From the NCBI GenBank assembly GCA_027492275.1, contig JAPUFC010000032.1:1-64000 (forward strand): a stretch of DNA of 64,000 nt, read 5' to 3'. Position numbers and translations under genes: made by a program. Source of the DNA: Mesorhizobium sp. (lineage in GTDB: Bacteria > Pseudomonadota > Alphaproteobacteria > Rhizobiales > Rhizobiaceae). The notes beneath the pieces were generated by a model. That model searched no databases. It was not told the origin of the DNA and saw only the letters and a list, made by a program, of their open reading frames with translations. The stretch's first letter is position 1. Every line of letters starts with the position of its first letter. Positions 33,782-42,719 of the stretch are shown here, in pieces.

Positions 33782-35035
33782 ATGAAGATCGTCGACATCA
33801 TCACCTCGATCGGGCTTTCCGGGTCCGTCTACAAGGATTTGCCCGCGATCAAGGCCGGCGCCATTCCCGACGGGCCGCTGCTCTACAAGGGTGAACCGGT
33901 CACGCCGGGCTTCACGAAGATCGTCCAACCGGGCCGCACAGTCTCCATCCAGCTCGTGCTGGAGGACGGAACGGTGGCCTGCGGCGACTGCGCCGAGGTC
34001 ATCCTGGTGGGCATCGCCGGGCGCGAACCGATGTTCGTCCCCGAAAAGCTGGTCGAGATCATCGAGGGGCCGATCGCGAAAGCGCTTGTCGGACGTGATG
34101 CCAGCCGCTTTCGAAGTGCCGCCGAGGAATTCGACCGCTTCGAGGTGAGCGGAAAGCGCATCCATCCCGCGCTTCGTTACGGCCTGTCGCAGGCGCTGCT
34201 CGACGCCGCCGCCCTGTCGCGGCGCATGACGGCCACCGAGGTCATCGCCGACGAATACGGCCTGACGCCGCGCGACAGCCGCCTGCCGATCCTGGCCGGC
34301 GCGTTGCGGCTCGACTGGGCGCAGCACGACCGCATGATCCTGAAACGCGCCGACGTGCTGCCGCACACGCCCTTTTTGTCCGTCCGCGACCATGTCGGGG
34401 AAAAGGGCGAGCTGCTCGTCGACTACATGACGCGGCTCATCGGCCGGATCGGCGACGTCGGCGAACCGGACTATCGCCCGACCATCCATATCGATCTCTA
34501 CGGAACGCTTGGCGAAGCGTTCAGCAACGATACCAATGTGATATCGGAGTTCGTTGCACGGCTGGGCGAACTCGCCTCACCCTATCGCCTGCTGGTCGAA
34601 AGCCCGGTCATCGGGCGCACGCAGCAGGAGCAGATCGACATCTACGGCGCCGTCCAGGCGGGCCTGAAAGCCCTGGGATCGAATGTCCGCCTCGTCATCG
34701 ACGAATGGGCGAACACGCTGGACGACATCAAGGCGCTGCATGCGGCGGGTGTGCTGACCAACGTGCAGCTCAAGACGCCCGACCTCGGCTCCGTGACCAA
34801 CACGATCGAGGCGCTGAATTTCTGCCGGGCGAACGGCATCGACGCCTGTCTCGGCGGCTCCGCCAACGAGACCGACCTGTCGGCCCGCATCACCGCCCAT
34901 GTCGGGCTGGCCTGCGGCGCGGCGATGATGTCGACCAAGCCCGGACAGGGCGGCGACGAGGGCTGGATGATCCTGGTCAACGAAATGGAGCGCACACTGG
35001 CCCGCATCAGGGCGCGCCGGCGCGCCGGAGGCTGA
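33782..35035 (+). CDS. methylaspartate ammonia-lyase family protein, paralogue 1
   Basis: A 417-aa enolase-superfamily protein that matches methylaspartate ammonia-lyase throughout. The metal ligands fall at Asp238 (HIDLYGTLG), Glu273 (VESPVIG) and Asp307 (IDEWANTLDD), and the catalytic base at Lys331 (QLKTPDLG). These numbers coincide with those of the clostridial enzyme as I recall them. A His lies in DVLPHTPF at 195. The enzyme removes ammonia from threo-3-methylaspartate to give mesaconate. The start is chosen by this alignment; the in-frame ATG at 33716 is the alternative. It sits between the DoeB-like and transaminase genes. No glutamate mutase gene is present, so the natural substrate may be another aspartate derivative. 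Confidence 0.85.
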   Translation: MKIVDIITSIGLSGSVYKDLPAIKAGAIPDGPLLYKGEPVTPGFTKIVQPGRTVSIQLVLEDGTVACGDCAEVILVGIAGREPMFVPEKLVEIIEGPIAKALVGRDASRFRSAAEEFDRFEVSGKRIHPALRYGLSQALLDAAALSRRMTATEVIADEYGLTPRDSRLPILAGALRLDWAQHDRMILKRADVLPHTPFLSVRDHVGEKGELLVDYMTRLIGRIGDVGEPDYRPTIHIDLYGTLGEAFSNDTNVISEFVARLGELASPYRLLVESPVIGRTQQEQIDIYGAVQAGLKALGSNVRLVIDEWANTLDDIKALHAAGVLTNVQLKTPDLGSVTNTIEALNFCRANGIDACLGGSANETDLSARITAHVGLACGAAMMSTKPGQGGDEGWMILVNEMERTLARIRARRRAGG

Positions 35036-35067
35036 CGACGCATATGGACACATTGAGGAACGAGCAT

Positions 35068-36453
35068 ATGATCCCGAATGTCGAACCCCTGAGCGAGATC
35101 GATCGCGCGAGGGTCTTCCATCCGTCCACGCATCTGGCGAAATTCTCGCGCGGAGACATCCCGAACCGGATCATGGCGCGCGGCAGCGGGGTGCACGTCA
35201 CGGACCGCGACGGCCGCCGCTCGCTGGACGGCTTCGCCGGCCTCTACTGCGTCAACGTCGGCTACGGCCGCGACGACATCGCCGAAGCCATCTACAAGCA
35301 GGCCAAGGAACTGGCCTACTATCACACCTATGTCGGCCATTCGAACGAACCGGTGATCCGGCTGGCCGACCGCATCGTCCGCAAAGCCGGCATGGACATG
35401 CAGCGCGTCTATTTCGGCCTTTCCGGCTCGGACGCGAACGAGACCAACATCAAGATGGTCTGGTACTACCACAACATCATCGGCAAGCCGGAGAAGCGCA
35501 AGATCATCTCGCGCCGGCGCGGCTATCATGGCTCAGGCCTGATGACCGGCTCGCTGACCGGGTTGCCGGGCTTCCAGAACCACTTCAACCTCCCCTTCTC
35601 CGACGTTCTGCACACCACCACGCCGCATTACTGGCGCGAGAAGCGCGAGGGCGAGAGCGAGATGGCGTTCTCGCGCCGCTGCGCGCAGGACCTCGAGGCG
35701 CTGATCCGGAAGGAAGGTCCCGAGACCATCGCCGCCTTCATCGGTGAGCCGGTGCTCGGCACCGGCGGCATCGTGCCGCCGCCGGAGGGCTACTGGGCCG
35801 AGATACAGGCGGTTCTCCAGCGCCACGACATCCTGCTGATCGTGGACGAGGTGGTGACCGGTTTCGGCCGCATCGGCCACTATTTCGGCAGCCACGCCTA
35901 CGGCATCAAGCCCGACATCGTCACCATCGCCAAGGGCCTGACCTCGGCCTATCTGCCGCTGTCGGGCTCCATCATCGGCAAGCGCGTCTGGGAGGTTCTG
36001 GAGCAGGGAACGGACAAGACGGGCCCGATCGGCCATGGCTGGACCTATTCCGGCCACGCGCTCTGTGCGGCCGCCGCTAACGCCAATCTCGACATCGTCG
36101 ACAGCGAGGACCTCACCGGCAACGCCCGCGATGTCGGCGGCTACATGCAGCAGCGGCTGCACGAGACCTTCGACGACCATCCGCTGGTCGGCGAGGTGCG
36201 CGGCGTCGGCCTGCTGGCGGCGCTGGAATTCGTCCGCGACAAGGCCTCGCGCGGCTTCTTCGATCCGGCCGACGGCGTCGGCGCCATGGTCTCGGCCGCC
36301 TGCGCGGACGAAGGCCTGATCGCCCGCGCCATGCCGAACGGCGACATTTTGGGCTTCGCGCCGCCGCTCGTCATCACCCGGGACGAGGTGGACGAGATGG
36401 TCGGCATGGCGAAGGCGGCGGTCGACCGCGTCGCCAAAAAGGTCGGCGCCTGA
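35068..36453 (+). CDS. class III aminotransferase, diaminobutyrate transaminase-like
   Basis: A 461-aa PLP enzyme. It has YFGLSGSDANETNIKMVWYY, the IVDEVVTGFGRIG strand and the Schiff-base lysine at residue 289 in TIAKGLTSAYLPL. ATG at 35068 with GAGGAA at 7 bp is preferred over ATG 35044, which lacks a ribosome site. It lies 32 bp after methylaspartase paralogue 1 and ends 2 bp before paralogue 2, in one operon. In ectoine degradation a transaminase of this class (DoeD) converts diaminobutyrate to aspartate semialdehyde; that assignment is by context. The paralogue at 21225-22601 is more distant. Confidence 0.88.
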   Translation: MIPNVEPLSEIDRARVFHPSTHLAKFSRGDIPNRIMARGSGVHVTDRDGRRSLDGFAGLYCVNVGYGRDDIAEAIYKQAKELAYYHTYVGHSNEPVIRLADRIVRKAGMDMQRVYFGLSGSDANETNIKMVWYYHNIIGKPEKRKIISRRRGYHGSGLMTGSLTGLPGFQNHFNLPFSDVLHTTTPHYWREKREGESEMAFSRRCAQDLEALIRKEGPETIAAFIGEPVLGTGGIVPPPEGYWAEIQAVLQRHDILLIVDEVVTGFGRIGHYFGSHAYGIKPDIVTIAKGLTSAYLPLSGSIIGKRVWEVLEQGTDKTGPIGHGWTYSGHALCAAAANANLDIVDSEDLTGNARDVGGYMQQRLHETFDDHPLVGEVRGVGLLAALEFVRDKASRGFFDPADGVGAMVSAACADEGLIARAMPNGDILGFAPPLVITRDEVDEMVGMAKAAVDRVAKKVGA

Positions 36454-36455
36454 CC

Positions 36456-37685
36456 ATGCGCGCCGTTTCCGTCCTGACGACCGTCGGCCTCAGCGGCTTC
36501 GCCCACAAGGACCTGGCCGCCATCAAGACCGGCGCGCCGGCGAACGGCTTCTTCTTCGAAGGCGCGCCGGTCACCCCCGGCTTCGACGCCATCTGCCAGG
36601 CAAGCCATGTGCTCGACGTGCTAATCAGGCTGGAGAACGGCGCGGTCGCCATGGGCGACTGCCTCGACGTGATCTTCGCCGGCGCGGCCGGCCGCGCGCC
36701 GCTGTTCCGGCCGGAGGACCACCTTGCCGCCTTCGAGGCGCATGTCGCGCCCGCGCTCCGCGCCATGGACATGCGCGACTTCCGCCGCAACGCGGAGGCC
36801 GTCGACGGCTTCGAGATCGACGGGCAACCGCTGCACATGGCGGTCCGCTACGGCGTCACGCAGGCGCTGCTCCACGCGGCGGCGCTGGCTAAGGGCGTGA
36901 CCATGGCCGAGATCGTCGCGGACGCCTACGGATCGCGGCTCGAACCGCGCGTCGTGCCGATCCTCGTCTCTATCCCGAAGACCGATCCCTTCATCCTCGA
37001 CCGCATGATCATGAAGCGGGCGGAGCTGCTGCCGCATGCCAGCTTCACCGTGGTCGAGACCGACCTGGGCGCGGACGGCAGGCTGATCCTCGACTATGCG
37101 GCCAAGGTGTCGCAACGGGTTCAGGACGTCGGTGCGCCGGACTACCGCCCGGTCATCCATCTCGACACCTACGGCACGATCGGCGAGATGCTGGACTGCG
37201 ACATCGACCGGATGGCCGATTTCATCGGCAGGCTGGCGCAGGCGGCGGCGCCCTGCCCGCTCTACATCGAAAGCCCTGTGATCGCCGACACGCAGGCAAA
37301 ACAGATCGAGATCTACGCCGCCCTGCGCGCCGCCATCCGCGAGCGAAAAGTCCCGGTGCGGCTGATCGTCGACGAGTGGTGCAACACGCTGGACGACATC
37401 AAGCTCTTCGACAGGGCCGGCGCGGCCGACTTCGTGCAGATCAAGGCGCCGGACCTCGGGGGCATCAACAACACCATCGAGGCCGTGCTCTATTGCCGCG
37501 ACGCCGGCATCGGCTGCTGCCTCGGCGGCACCGCCAACGACACCGACCACTCGTCGCGCATCGCCACCCATATCGCGCAGGCCTGTGGCGCGGATTTCCT
37601 GCTCGGGCGACCGGGTCTCGGCGGCGACGCCGCGCTGATGATCATGCGCAACGAGATGCTTCGCACCATCGCGCTCGCCGGATAG
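36456..37685 (+). CDS. methylaspartate ammonia-lyase family protein, paralogue 2
   Basis: A 409-aa protein colinear with paralogue 1. Ligands are Asp237 (HLDTYGTIG), Glu272 (IESPVIA) and Asp306 (VDEWCNTLDD), with the base Lys330 in VQIKAPDLGG and the His in ELLPHASF. The GGINNTIEA and GGTANDTDHSS segments are those of true methylaspartases. It begins 2 bp after the transaminase stop, so the two are probably translated together. It ends 30 bp from the convergent aldehyde dehydrogenase gene. Confidence 0.85.
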   Translation: MRAVSVLTTVGLSGFAHKDLAAIKTGAPANGFFFEGAPVTPGFDAICQASHVLDVLIRLENGAVAMGDCLDVIFAGAAGRAPLFRPEDHLAAFEAHVAPALRAMDMRDFRRNAEAVDGFEIDGQPLHMAVRYGVTQALLHAAALAKGVTMAEIVADAYGSRLEPRVVPILVSIPKTDPFILDRMIMKRAELLPHASFTVVETDLGADGRLILDYAAKVSQRVQDVGAPDYRPVIHLDTYGTIGEMLDCDIDRMADFIGRLAQAAAPCPLYIESPVIADTQAKQIEIYAALRAAIRERKVPVRLIVDEWCNTLDDIKLFDRAGAADFVQIKAPDLGGINNTIEAVLYCRDAGIGCCLGGTANDTDHSSRIATHIAQACGADFLLGRPGLGGDAALMIMRNEMLRTIALAG

Positions 37686-37715
37686 CACCGGCGGCCTCGC
37701 GCCGCCAGCTCCGCT

Positions 37716-39173
37716 TCAGGACACGTCGAGATGCAGCGTCTTGACGTGCATGTACTCGGCCATGCCGAGCAGACTTCCCTCGCGTCCGAAACCCGACTGC
37801 TTGATGCCGCCGAAAGGGGCGACCTCCATCGACAGCATCCCGGTGTTGGCGCCGATCATGCCGGTCTCCAGCGCCCGCGCGACGCGCCAGATGCGGCCGA
37901 CGTCGCGGCTGTAGAAATAGCCGGCAAGGCCGCTCTCGCTGGCATTGGCCAGATCGACCGCTTCCTCCTCCGTGTCGAAGGCGAAGAGCGGCGCCAGCGG
38001 GCCGAAGGTTTCCTCGCTCGCGAGCTGCATGTCGGTGGTGGCGTCCACGACGACGGCCGGGGCCGTGAAGCGCTCGCCGGCCGTGGATGAAGCCCGGTAG
38101 AGCAGGCGCCCGCCCCTGGCCGTGGCGTCGTCCAGGTGCCGCTCGACCTTGTCGGCCGCCGCCTCGTTGATCAGCGGGCCGATCGTCGTGCCCGGCGCAA
38201 AACCGTTGCCGAGCTTCAGCCGCCCGACCGCCGCCACCAGACGCTCGGTGAACTGCGGCAGCACGTTGCGCTGCACCAGGATGCGGTTGGCGCATACGCA
38301 GGTCTGCCCCGCATTGCGGAACTTCGAAGCCATCACACCCTCGACCGCCCTGTCGAGGTCGGCGTCGTCGAAGACGATGAACGGTGCGTTGCCGCCCAGC
38401 TCCATGGACAGCCGCTTGAGCGTCGGCGCGGCCTGCTCCATCAGGATGCGGCCGACCCGCGTCGAGCCGGTGAAGGACAGTTTTCGCACGCGCGGCGAGG
38501 TGGACAGCACCGTGCCGATGTCGCGCGGCAGGCCGGTGACCACGCTCAGCGCGTCGATGCCGGATTCCTGCGCCAGCACTGCCAGCGCGAGCGCCGTGAA
38601 CGGCGTCATCTCGGAGGGCTTCACCACCATGGCGCAGCCGGCGGCCAGCGCCGCGCCCGCTTTGCGCGTGATCATGGCGGCGGGGAAATTCCACGGCGTG
38701 ATGGCGACCGAGAGGCCCACCGGCTCCTGCAGGGCGAAGATCTGCCGGCTACCGTCGGGAGACGGGATGATCTGGCCGTAGCCGCGCCGCGCCTCCTCGG
38801 CGAACCATCTGACGAAGGAGGCGGCATAGGCGACCTCGCCGCGCGACTCGGCCAGCGGCTTGCCCTGCTCGGCCGTGATGATCGTCGCCAGATCCTCCGC
38901 GTTGGCCTGGATCGCCTCGTGCCAGCGGTGGAGAAGCCCTGCCCGCTCGGCCGCGCCCTTCGCCGCCCAGCGACGGTTCTGCACCTCGGCCGCCGCCAGC
39001 GCGTCCGACACCTCGTCCGCCGTCATCGCCGGAACGCTGCCGATCACCGCGCCGGTCGCGGGGTCCGACACCGCTATGGTGGACGCGGACGACACCCACT
39101 CGCCGCCGGCGAGGGCGCGCTCGCGCTTGAGATCGTTGCGGCTCAGGGCCGCGATGGCGCTCGTTGCATCCAT
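37716..39173 (-). CDS. aldehyde dehydrogenase, succinate/aspartate-semialdehyde dehydrogenase-like
   Basis: A 485-aa dehydrogenase of the GabD group. Motifs: SVAITPWNFPAAMITRKAGA, Glu in SMELGGNAPF, nucleophilic Cys in AGQTCVCANR, and FGGIKQSGFGREGS. It lies on the opposite strand to the transaminase operon and 39 bp downstream of the flavin oxidoreductase gene, with which it forms a two-gene unit. DoeC of ectoine degraders belongs to this group and oxidises aspartate semialdehyde to aspartate, so this gene and the one at 28667 are both candidates for that step. Confidence 0.9.
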   Translation of the reverse strand: MDATSAIAALSRNDLKRERALAGGEWVSSASTIAVSDPATGAVIGSVPAMTADEVSDALAAAEVQNRRWAAKGAAERAGLLHRWHEAIQANAEDLATIITAEQGKPLAESRGEVAYAASFVRWFAEEARRGYGQIIPSPDGSRQIFALQEPVGLSVAITPWNFPAAMITRKAGAALAAGCAMVVKPSEMTPFTALALAVLAQESGIDALSVVTGLPRDIGTVLSTSPRVRKLSFTGSTRVGRILMEQAAPTLKRLSMELGGNAPFIVFDDADLDRAVEGVMASKFRNAGQTCVCANRILVQRNVLPQFTERLVAAVGRLKLGNGFAPGTTIGPLINEAAADKVERHLDDATARGGRLLYRASSTAGERFTAPAVVVDATTDMQLASEETFGPLAPLFAFDTEEEAVDLANASESGLAGYFYSRDVGRIWRVARALETGMIGANTGMLSMEVAPFGGIKQSGFGREGSLLGMAEYMHVKTLHLDVS

Positions 39174-39212
39174 GTGTAGATCCGTTTCCCGATGTTGAAG
39201 GGTGCCGCGCGC

Positions 39213-41273
39213 TCAGGCGTAGGCGCAGATGCGCAGCGCGTCGTAGATCGCGGCATGCACGGAACGCGAGGTCACGGCGTCGCCGATGCGGTAAAGCGCG
39301 AATCCGCCCTGTTCGACCGGCGGCTGCGGCCGTCCTTCGATCACGGCGTCCATGTCGGTCGCGCCCTTGTTGGCCGACTGCTCCCGAAGCTCGTCATAGA
39401 CCTCCGTGAGCGGCAGCGTGCCGTGCTCGACGATGAGCTGCGGCGTGCGCATCGTCATCGTCTCGCCGGTGAGCTGGTGGACGAAGGCGACGTCGAGCTG
39501 GTTTCCCTCGCGCCGCACCGTGCCGATACCGTACTCGTGCAGGATCGGCACCTTCATCTCGGCCAGCCGCTTCCGGTAGGTGACGCGGGACTGGTATTCC
39601 ATCTCCGGCGCGAGCTGCGGATCGAAGGTGACGAGCGTCACGTCGAGCCCGGATTCGGCCAGCTCGAGCGCGGTCGAGGGCGCCGGATGGCGTCCCGTCC
39701 CGTCCCAGACGATCGCGCCCGGACGCGCCAGCTTCGGATCGGCCAGCACGTCCCAGATCGACGTGCAGTTCTCGACGCCGTCGATCCAGTCGATGTCCGG
39801 CAAGCCGCCGGTGGCGACGATGACCAGGTCCGGTTCCAGCGCCATCACCTCGTCGCGGCCGGCATAGGTGTTGAGGCGCACGTCGACGCCGAGGCGCTCC
39901 AGCTCCTGCTCGCGCCAACCCACGATCGGCAGCAGGTCGCGCCGGAAGGAGGCGCGGCCGGCGAGCAGCAGTTGCCCCCCGAGCTTCGCGGCGGCCTCGA
40001 ACAGCGTCACCGCGTGGCCGCGCTCGGCGAGGATGCGGGCGGCCTCCAGGCCGGCCGGCCCGCCGCCGACGACGACCGCCCGTTTCGCGGAAGCCTCGGT
40101 GTGCCCGATCACCTGCGGCCAAAAAACCTCGCGGCCCGTCGAGGCGTTGTGGATGCAGGCGACGCGGCGGTAGAGGCAGTGCGAGGCGCCGACGCAGGGG
40201 CGGATGCGATCCTCCTCGCCGCGCATGAGCTTGTTGACGATCTGCGGGTCGGCGATGTGCGCGCGCGTCATGCCGACCATGTCGAGCAGGCCTTCGCGCA
40301 CCGCGTGGCGGGCGGTGGCGATGTCGGCGATCTTCGAGGCGTGGAAGATCGGCAGCTTGACATGCTCGCGAAAGCGGCCGACCGCCGCCAGCCACGGCGC
40401 GCTCTTCTGGATCATCGCCGGGATGTTGTACATGGCCAGCGTCAGCTCGGTGTCGAAGCGGCCGAAGATGCAGTTGAAGAAGTCGACGACGCCTTCCCGC
40501 TCCAGGATTTGCGCCGCCTTCACGGCGTCGTCGAAGGTCAGGCCCTCGGCGTCGTCCTCGTCGATCACGTAGCGGATGCCGGCGATGAAGTCGTCGCCCG
40601 CGCGGCGGCGTATCTCCTCATGCACCATCACGGCGAAACGGGCGCGGTTCTCGATCGAGCCGCCGAAGCCGTCGGTGCGCCTGTTCGTCAGCGGCGACAG
40701 GAACTGGCCGATCAGATGGCCGCCGGCGATCGTCTCCAGCCCGTCCAGCCCGCCCTCCTTGCACCGCCAGGCGGCGTCGCCGAACTGCTTCACCACGCGC
40801 TTGATGTCGTCCACGTCCATCTCGCGGGCGAAGGAACGGTGGCCAGTCTCGCGCAGATGCGACGGGCCGATATTGGGCAGCCAGTTCGCCATCGTGCTGT
40901 CGGCGCGCCGGCCCAGATGGCTGATCTGGACCATCAGCGCCGCGCCGTGCCGGTGGATGCGCTCCGAGAACTGCCGCAGCCATGGGATGACCTCGTCGGT
41001 CGAGACGTCCATCTGGCTTCCGCCCCAGCTCGAATCCGCCGCCACCATGGACGAGCCGCCGAACATGGTGAGCGCCAGGCCGCCCTTGGCCTTCTCCTCG
41101 TGGTAGCGCTGGTAGTGCTCCATGGGCATGGTGCCGTCCAGCGTCGCGGCATGCGACGTGCTCATGATGCGGTTGCGCAGCGTCAGATGGCGCAGCCGGA
41201 AGGGCTGAAGGAGCGGGTCCTTCGACACGGCCTGGCCGGAATGCTCCGGATTCCCTGCGACGATCGCGTTCAT
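39213..41273 (-). CDS. FMN/FAD/[4Fe-4S] oxidoreductase, N-methyl-amino acid demethylase-like
   Basis: A 686-aa two-part protein of the old yellow enzyme/trimethylamine dehydrogenase class. Residues 20-390 form the FMN barrel (LTLRNRIMSTSHA, VQISHLGRRAD, GQFLSPLTNRRTDGFGGS). An iron-sulfur segment follows, RPCVGASHCLYRRVACIHNA, in which the second Cys of the usual C-x2-C-x2-C set is Ala. The rest binds FAD/NAD (VVVGGGPAGLEAARILAERG). Relatives include 2,4-dienoyl-CoA reductase and demethylases for stachydrine/N-methylproline and dimethylglycine. ATG 41273 is chosen; in-frame starts at 41282 and 41315 have weaker ribosome sites. Confidence 0.83.
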   Translation of the reverse strand: MNAIVAGNPEHSGQAVSKDPLLQPFRLRHLTLRNRIMSTSHAATLDGTMPMEHYQRYHEEKAKGGLALTMFGGSSMVAADSSWGGSQMDVSTDEVIPWLRQFSERIHRHGAALMVQISHLGRRADSTMANWLPNIGPSHLRETGHRSFAREMDVDDIKRVVKQFGDAAWRCKEGGLDGLETIAGGHLIGQFLSPLTNRRTDGFGGSIENRARFAVMVHEEIRRRAGDDFIAGIRYVIDEDDAEGLTFDDAVKAAQILEREGVVDFFNCIFGRFDTELTLAMYNIPAMIQKSAPWLAAVGRFREHVKLPIFHASKIADIATARHAVREGLLDMVGMTRAHIADPQIVNKLMRGEEDRIRPCVGASHCLYRRVACIHNASTGREVFWPQVIGHTEASAKRAVVVGGGPAGLEAARILAERGHAVTLFEAAAKLGGQLLLAGRASFRRDLLPIVGWREQELERLGVDVRLNTYAGRDEVMALEPDLVIVATGGLPDIDWIDGVENCTSIWDVLADPKLARPGAIVWDGTGRHPAPSTALELAESGLDVTLVTFDPQLAPEMEYQSRVTYRKRLAEMKVPILHEYGIGTVRREGNQLDVAFVHQLTGETMTMRTPQLIVEHGTLPLTEVYDELREQSANKGATDMDAVIEGRPQPPVEQGGFALYRIGDAVTSRSVHAAIYDALRICAYA

Positions 41274-41333
41274 GACTGGCATACCTGTGGCGGCGAATTT
41301 TGGGGTCGAGGCCATACTGGCGACATTGCGCGG

Positions 41334-41347
41334 TCGGCGATCGCCGA
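41334..41347. promoter_or_regulatory. perfect 14-bp palindrome in divergent promoter, candidate operator
   Basis: TCGGCGATCGCCGA is self-complementary and lies midway (61 and 108 bp) between the divergent flavin oxidoreductase and methylaspartase-3 genes. A shared regulator site is a reasonable inference; the AsnC protein of the island is one candidate. Confidence 0.35.
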
Positions 41348-41454
41348 AATGGACGGCTCATTCGACACAATCCACCGTTGGAGCCCCCAGAATGACGGAT
41401 TCTTGCTGCGGCCGGCGACTAGAGTTCGACCGATCCCAGCCACCGGAAAGCCGC

Positions 41455-42693
41455 ATGCACATCGCGAAAGTCCTGTTCACGGAAGGCGTCTCCTGTTTCG
41501 TTCACCAGGATCGCGAGGCCATTCGGCGCGGCGCGCGCCCGAACGGCTATCTCTATGAGGGACAGCCGGTCATTCCCGGCTTCACGACGATCACCCAGCC
41601 CGCCGGCACCGTGTCGATCATGCTGGTGCTGGACGACGGATCGGTGGCGTTCGGCGACTGCGTCGACGTGATCCTCGCCGGCTATGCCGGCCGCGACCGG
41701 CCCTTCATCCCGGCCGAGCACCGCCATGTCCTGGAAAGCGTCGTGCGCCCTTTCCTGGAAGGCGCGGAGCTGTCCGGCTTCAGGGCGATAGACGCGCGCT
41801 TCGATGATCTGCAGCACGAGGGCAAGCCGCTGCACACCGCGATCCGCTACGGCGCGAGCCAGGCCGTCCTGCACGCGCACGCGCTCGCTGCGCGGCTGAC
41901 GATGGCGGAAGTCGTGGCGCAGGAGTACGGCACCACGGTCGCACGCGAACGCCTTCCCATCCTCTCCTCCTGCATGCGCGACAACCATATCCTGCACGAT
42001 CGCATGATCCTGAAGCGGGCCGACCTGCTTCCCCATTCGTCCTTCGGCGACATCGACCTGCATATCGGCAGGGACGGCGGCATCTTCCTCGACTATGTCG
42101 GCCGTTTCGCGCGGCGCGTACAGGAAATCGGGGCCGCCGACTACAGGCCGACGCTGCATTTCGACGTCTACGGCTCGATCGGATCGCTGTTCGGCGAGGA
42201 CCCGGTTCAGGTCGCCGCCTATCTCGGCCGCGTCGCGGAGGCCGCGGGCCCCTATCCGCTGATGATCGAAAGCCCGTTCGTCATGGCCGGGCTCGACGAG
42301 CAGATCGAGGTCTTTGCCCGGCTGCGCCGCGAGATCGCCCGTCAGGGGGTGGCCTGCACCGTTATCGCCGACGAATGGTGCAACACGCTGGACGACATCC
42401 GCGCCTGGGGCGCCGCCGAGGCGGTGGACATGGTGCAGATCAAGACGCCGGACCTCGGCAGCATCGCCCGCTCGATAGACGCCGTGCTGTATTGCAGGTC
42501 GGTCGGCCTCGGCTCCTATCTCGGCGGAACGGCCAACGAGACGCAGCAATCCTCCGTCGTGACCTGCCACGCCGGCCTGGCGACCGGCCCGGACTTCCTT
42601 CTGTCGAAGCCCGGCATGGGCGGCGACGAGAGCTTCTCGCTGCAGGTCAACGAGATGCAGCGCACCATCGCGCTCGTCGAAAGCCGCGCCTAG
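41455..42693 (+). CDS. methylaspartate ammonia-lyase family protein, paralogue 3
   Basis: A 412-aa third paralogue. Ligands: Asp237 (HFDVYGSIG), the Glu in IESPFVM, the Asp in ADEWCNTLDD, and base Lys330 in VQIKTPDLG. A His is present in DLLPHSSF. It differs from the others just after the lysine, where GSIARSIDA replaces the GINNTIEA-type loop, and in ETQQSS for ETDxSS, so its substrate may differ. ATG 41455 has GGAAAG upstream. It forms a unit with the aldehyde dehydrogenase 26 bp downstream and is divergent from the flavin oxidoreductase. Confidence 0.83.
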   Translation: MHIAKVLFTEGVSCFVHQDREAIRRGARPNGYLYEGQPVIPGFTTITQPAGTVSIMLVLDDGSVAFGDCVDVILAGYAGRDRPFIPAEHRHVLESVVRPFLEGAELSGFRAIDARFDDLQHEGKPLHTAIRYGASQAVLHAHALAARLTMAEVVAQEYGTTVARERLPILSSCMRDNHILHDRMILKRADLLPHSSFGDIDLHIGRDGGIFLDYVGRFARRVQEIGAADYRPTLHFDVYGSIGSLFGEDPVQVAAYLGRVAEAAGPYPLMIESPFVMAGLDEQIEVFARLRREIARQGVACTVIADEWCNTLDDIRAWGAAEAVDMVQIKTPDLGSIARSIDAVLYCRSVGLGSYLGGTANETQQSSVVTCHAGLATGPDFLLSKPGMGGDESFSLQVNEMQRTIALVESRA

Positions 42694-42719
42694 CAAACCT
42701 GCGCGAGATCGGATCACAC

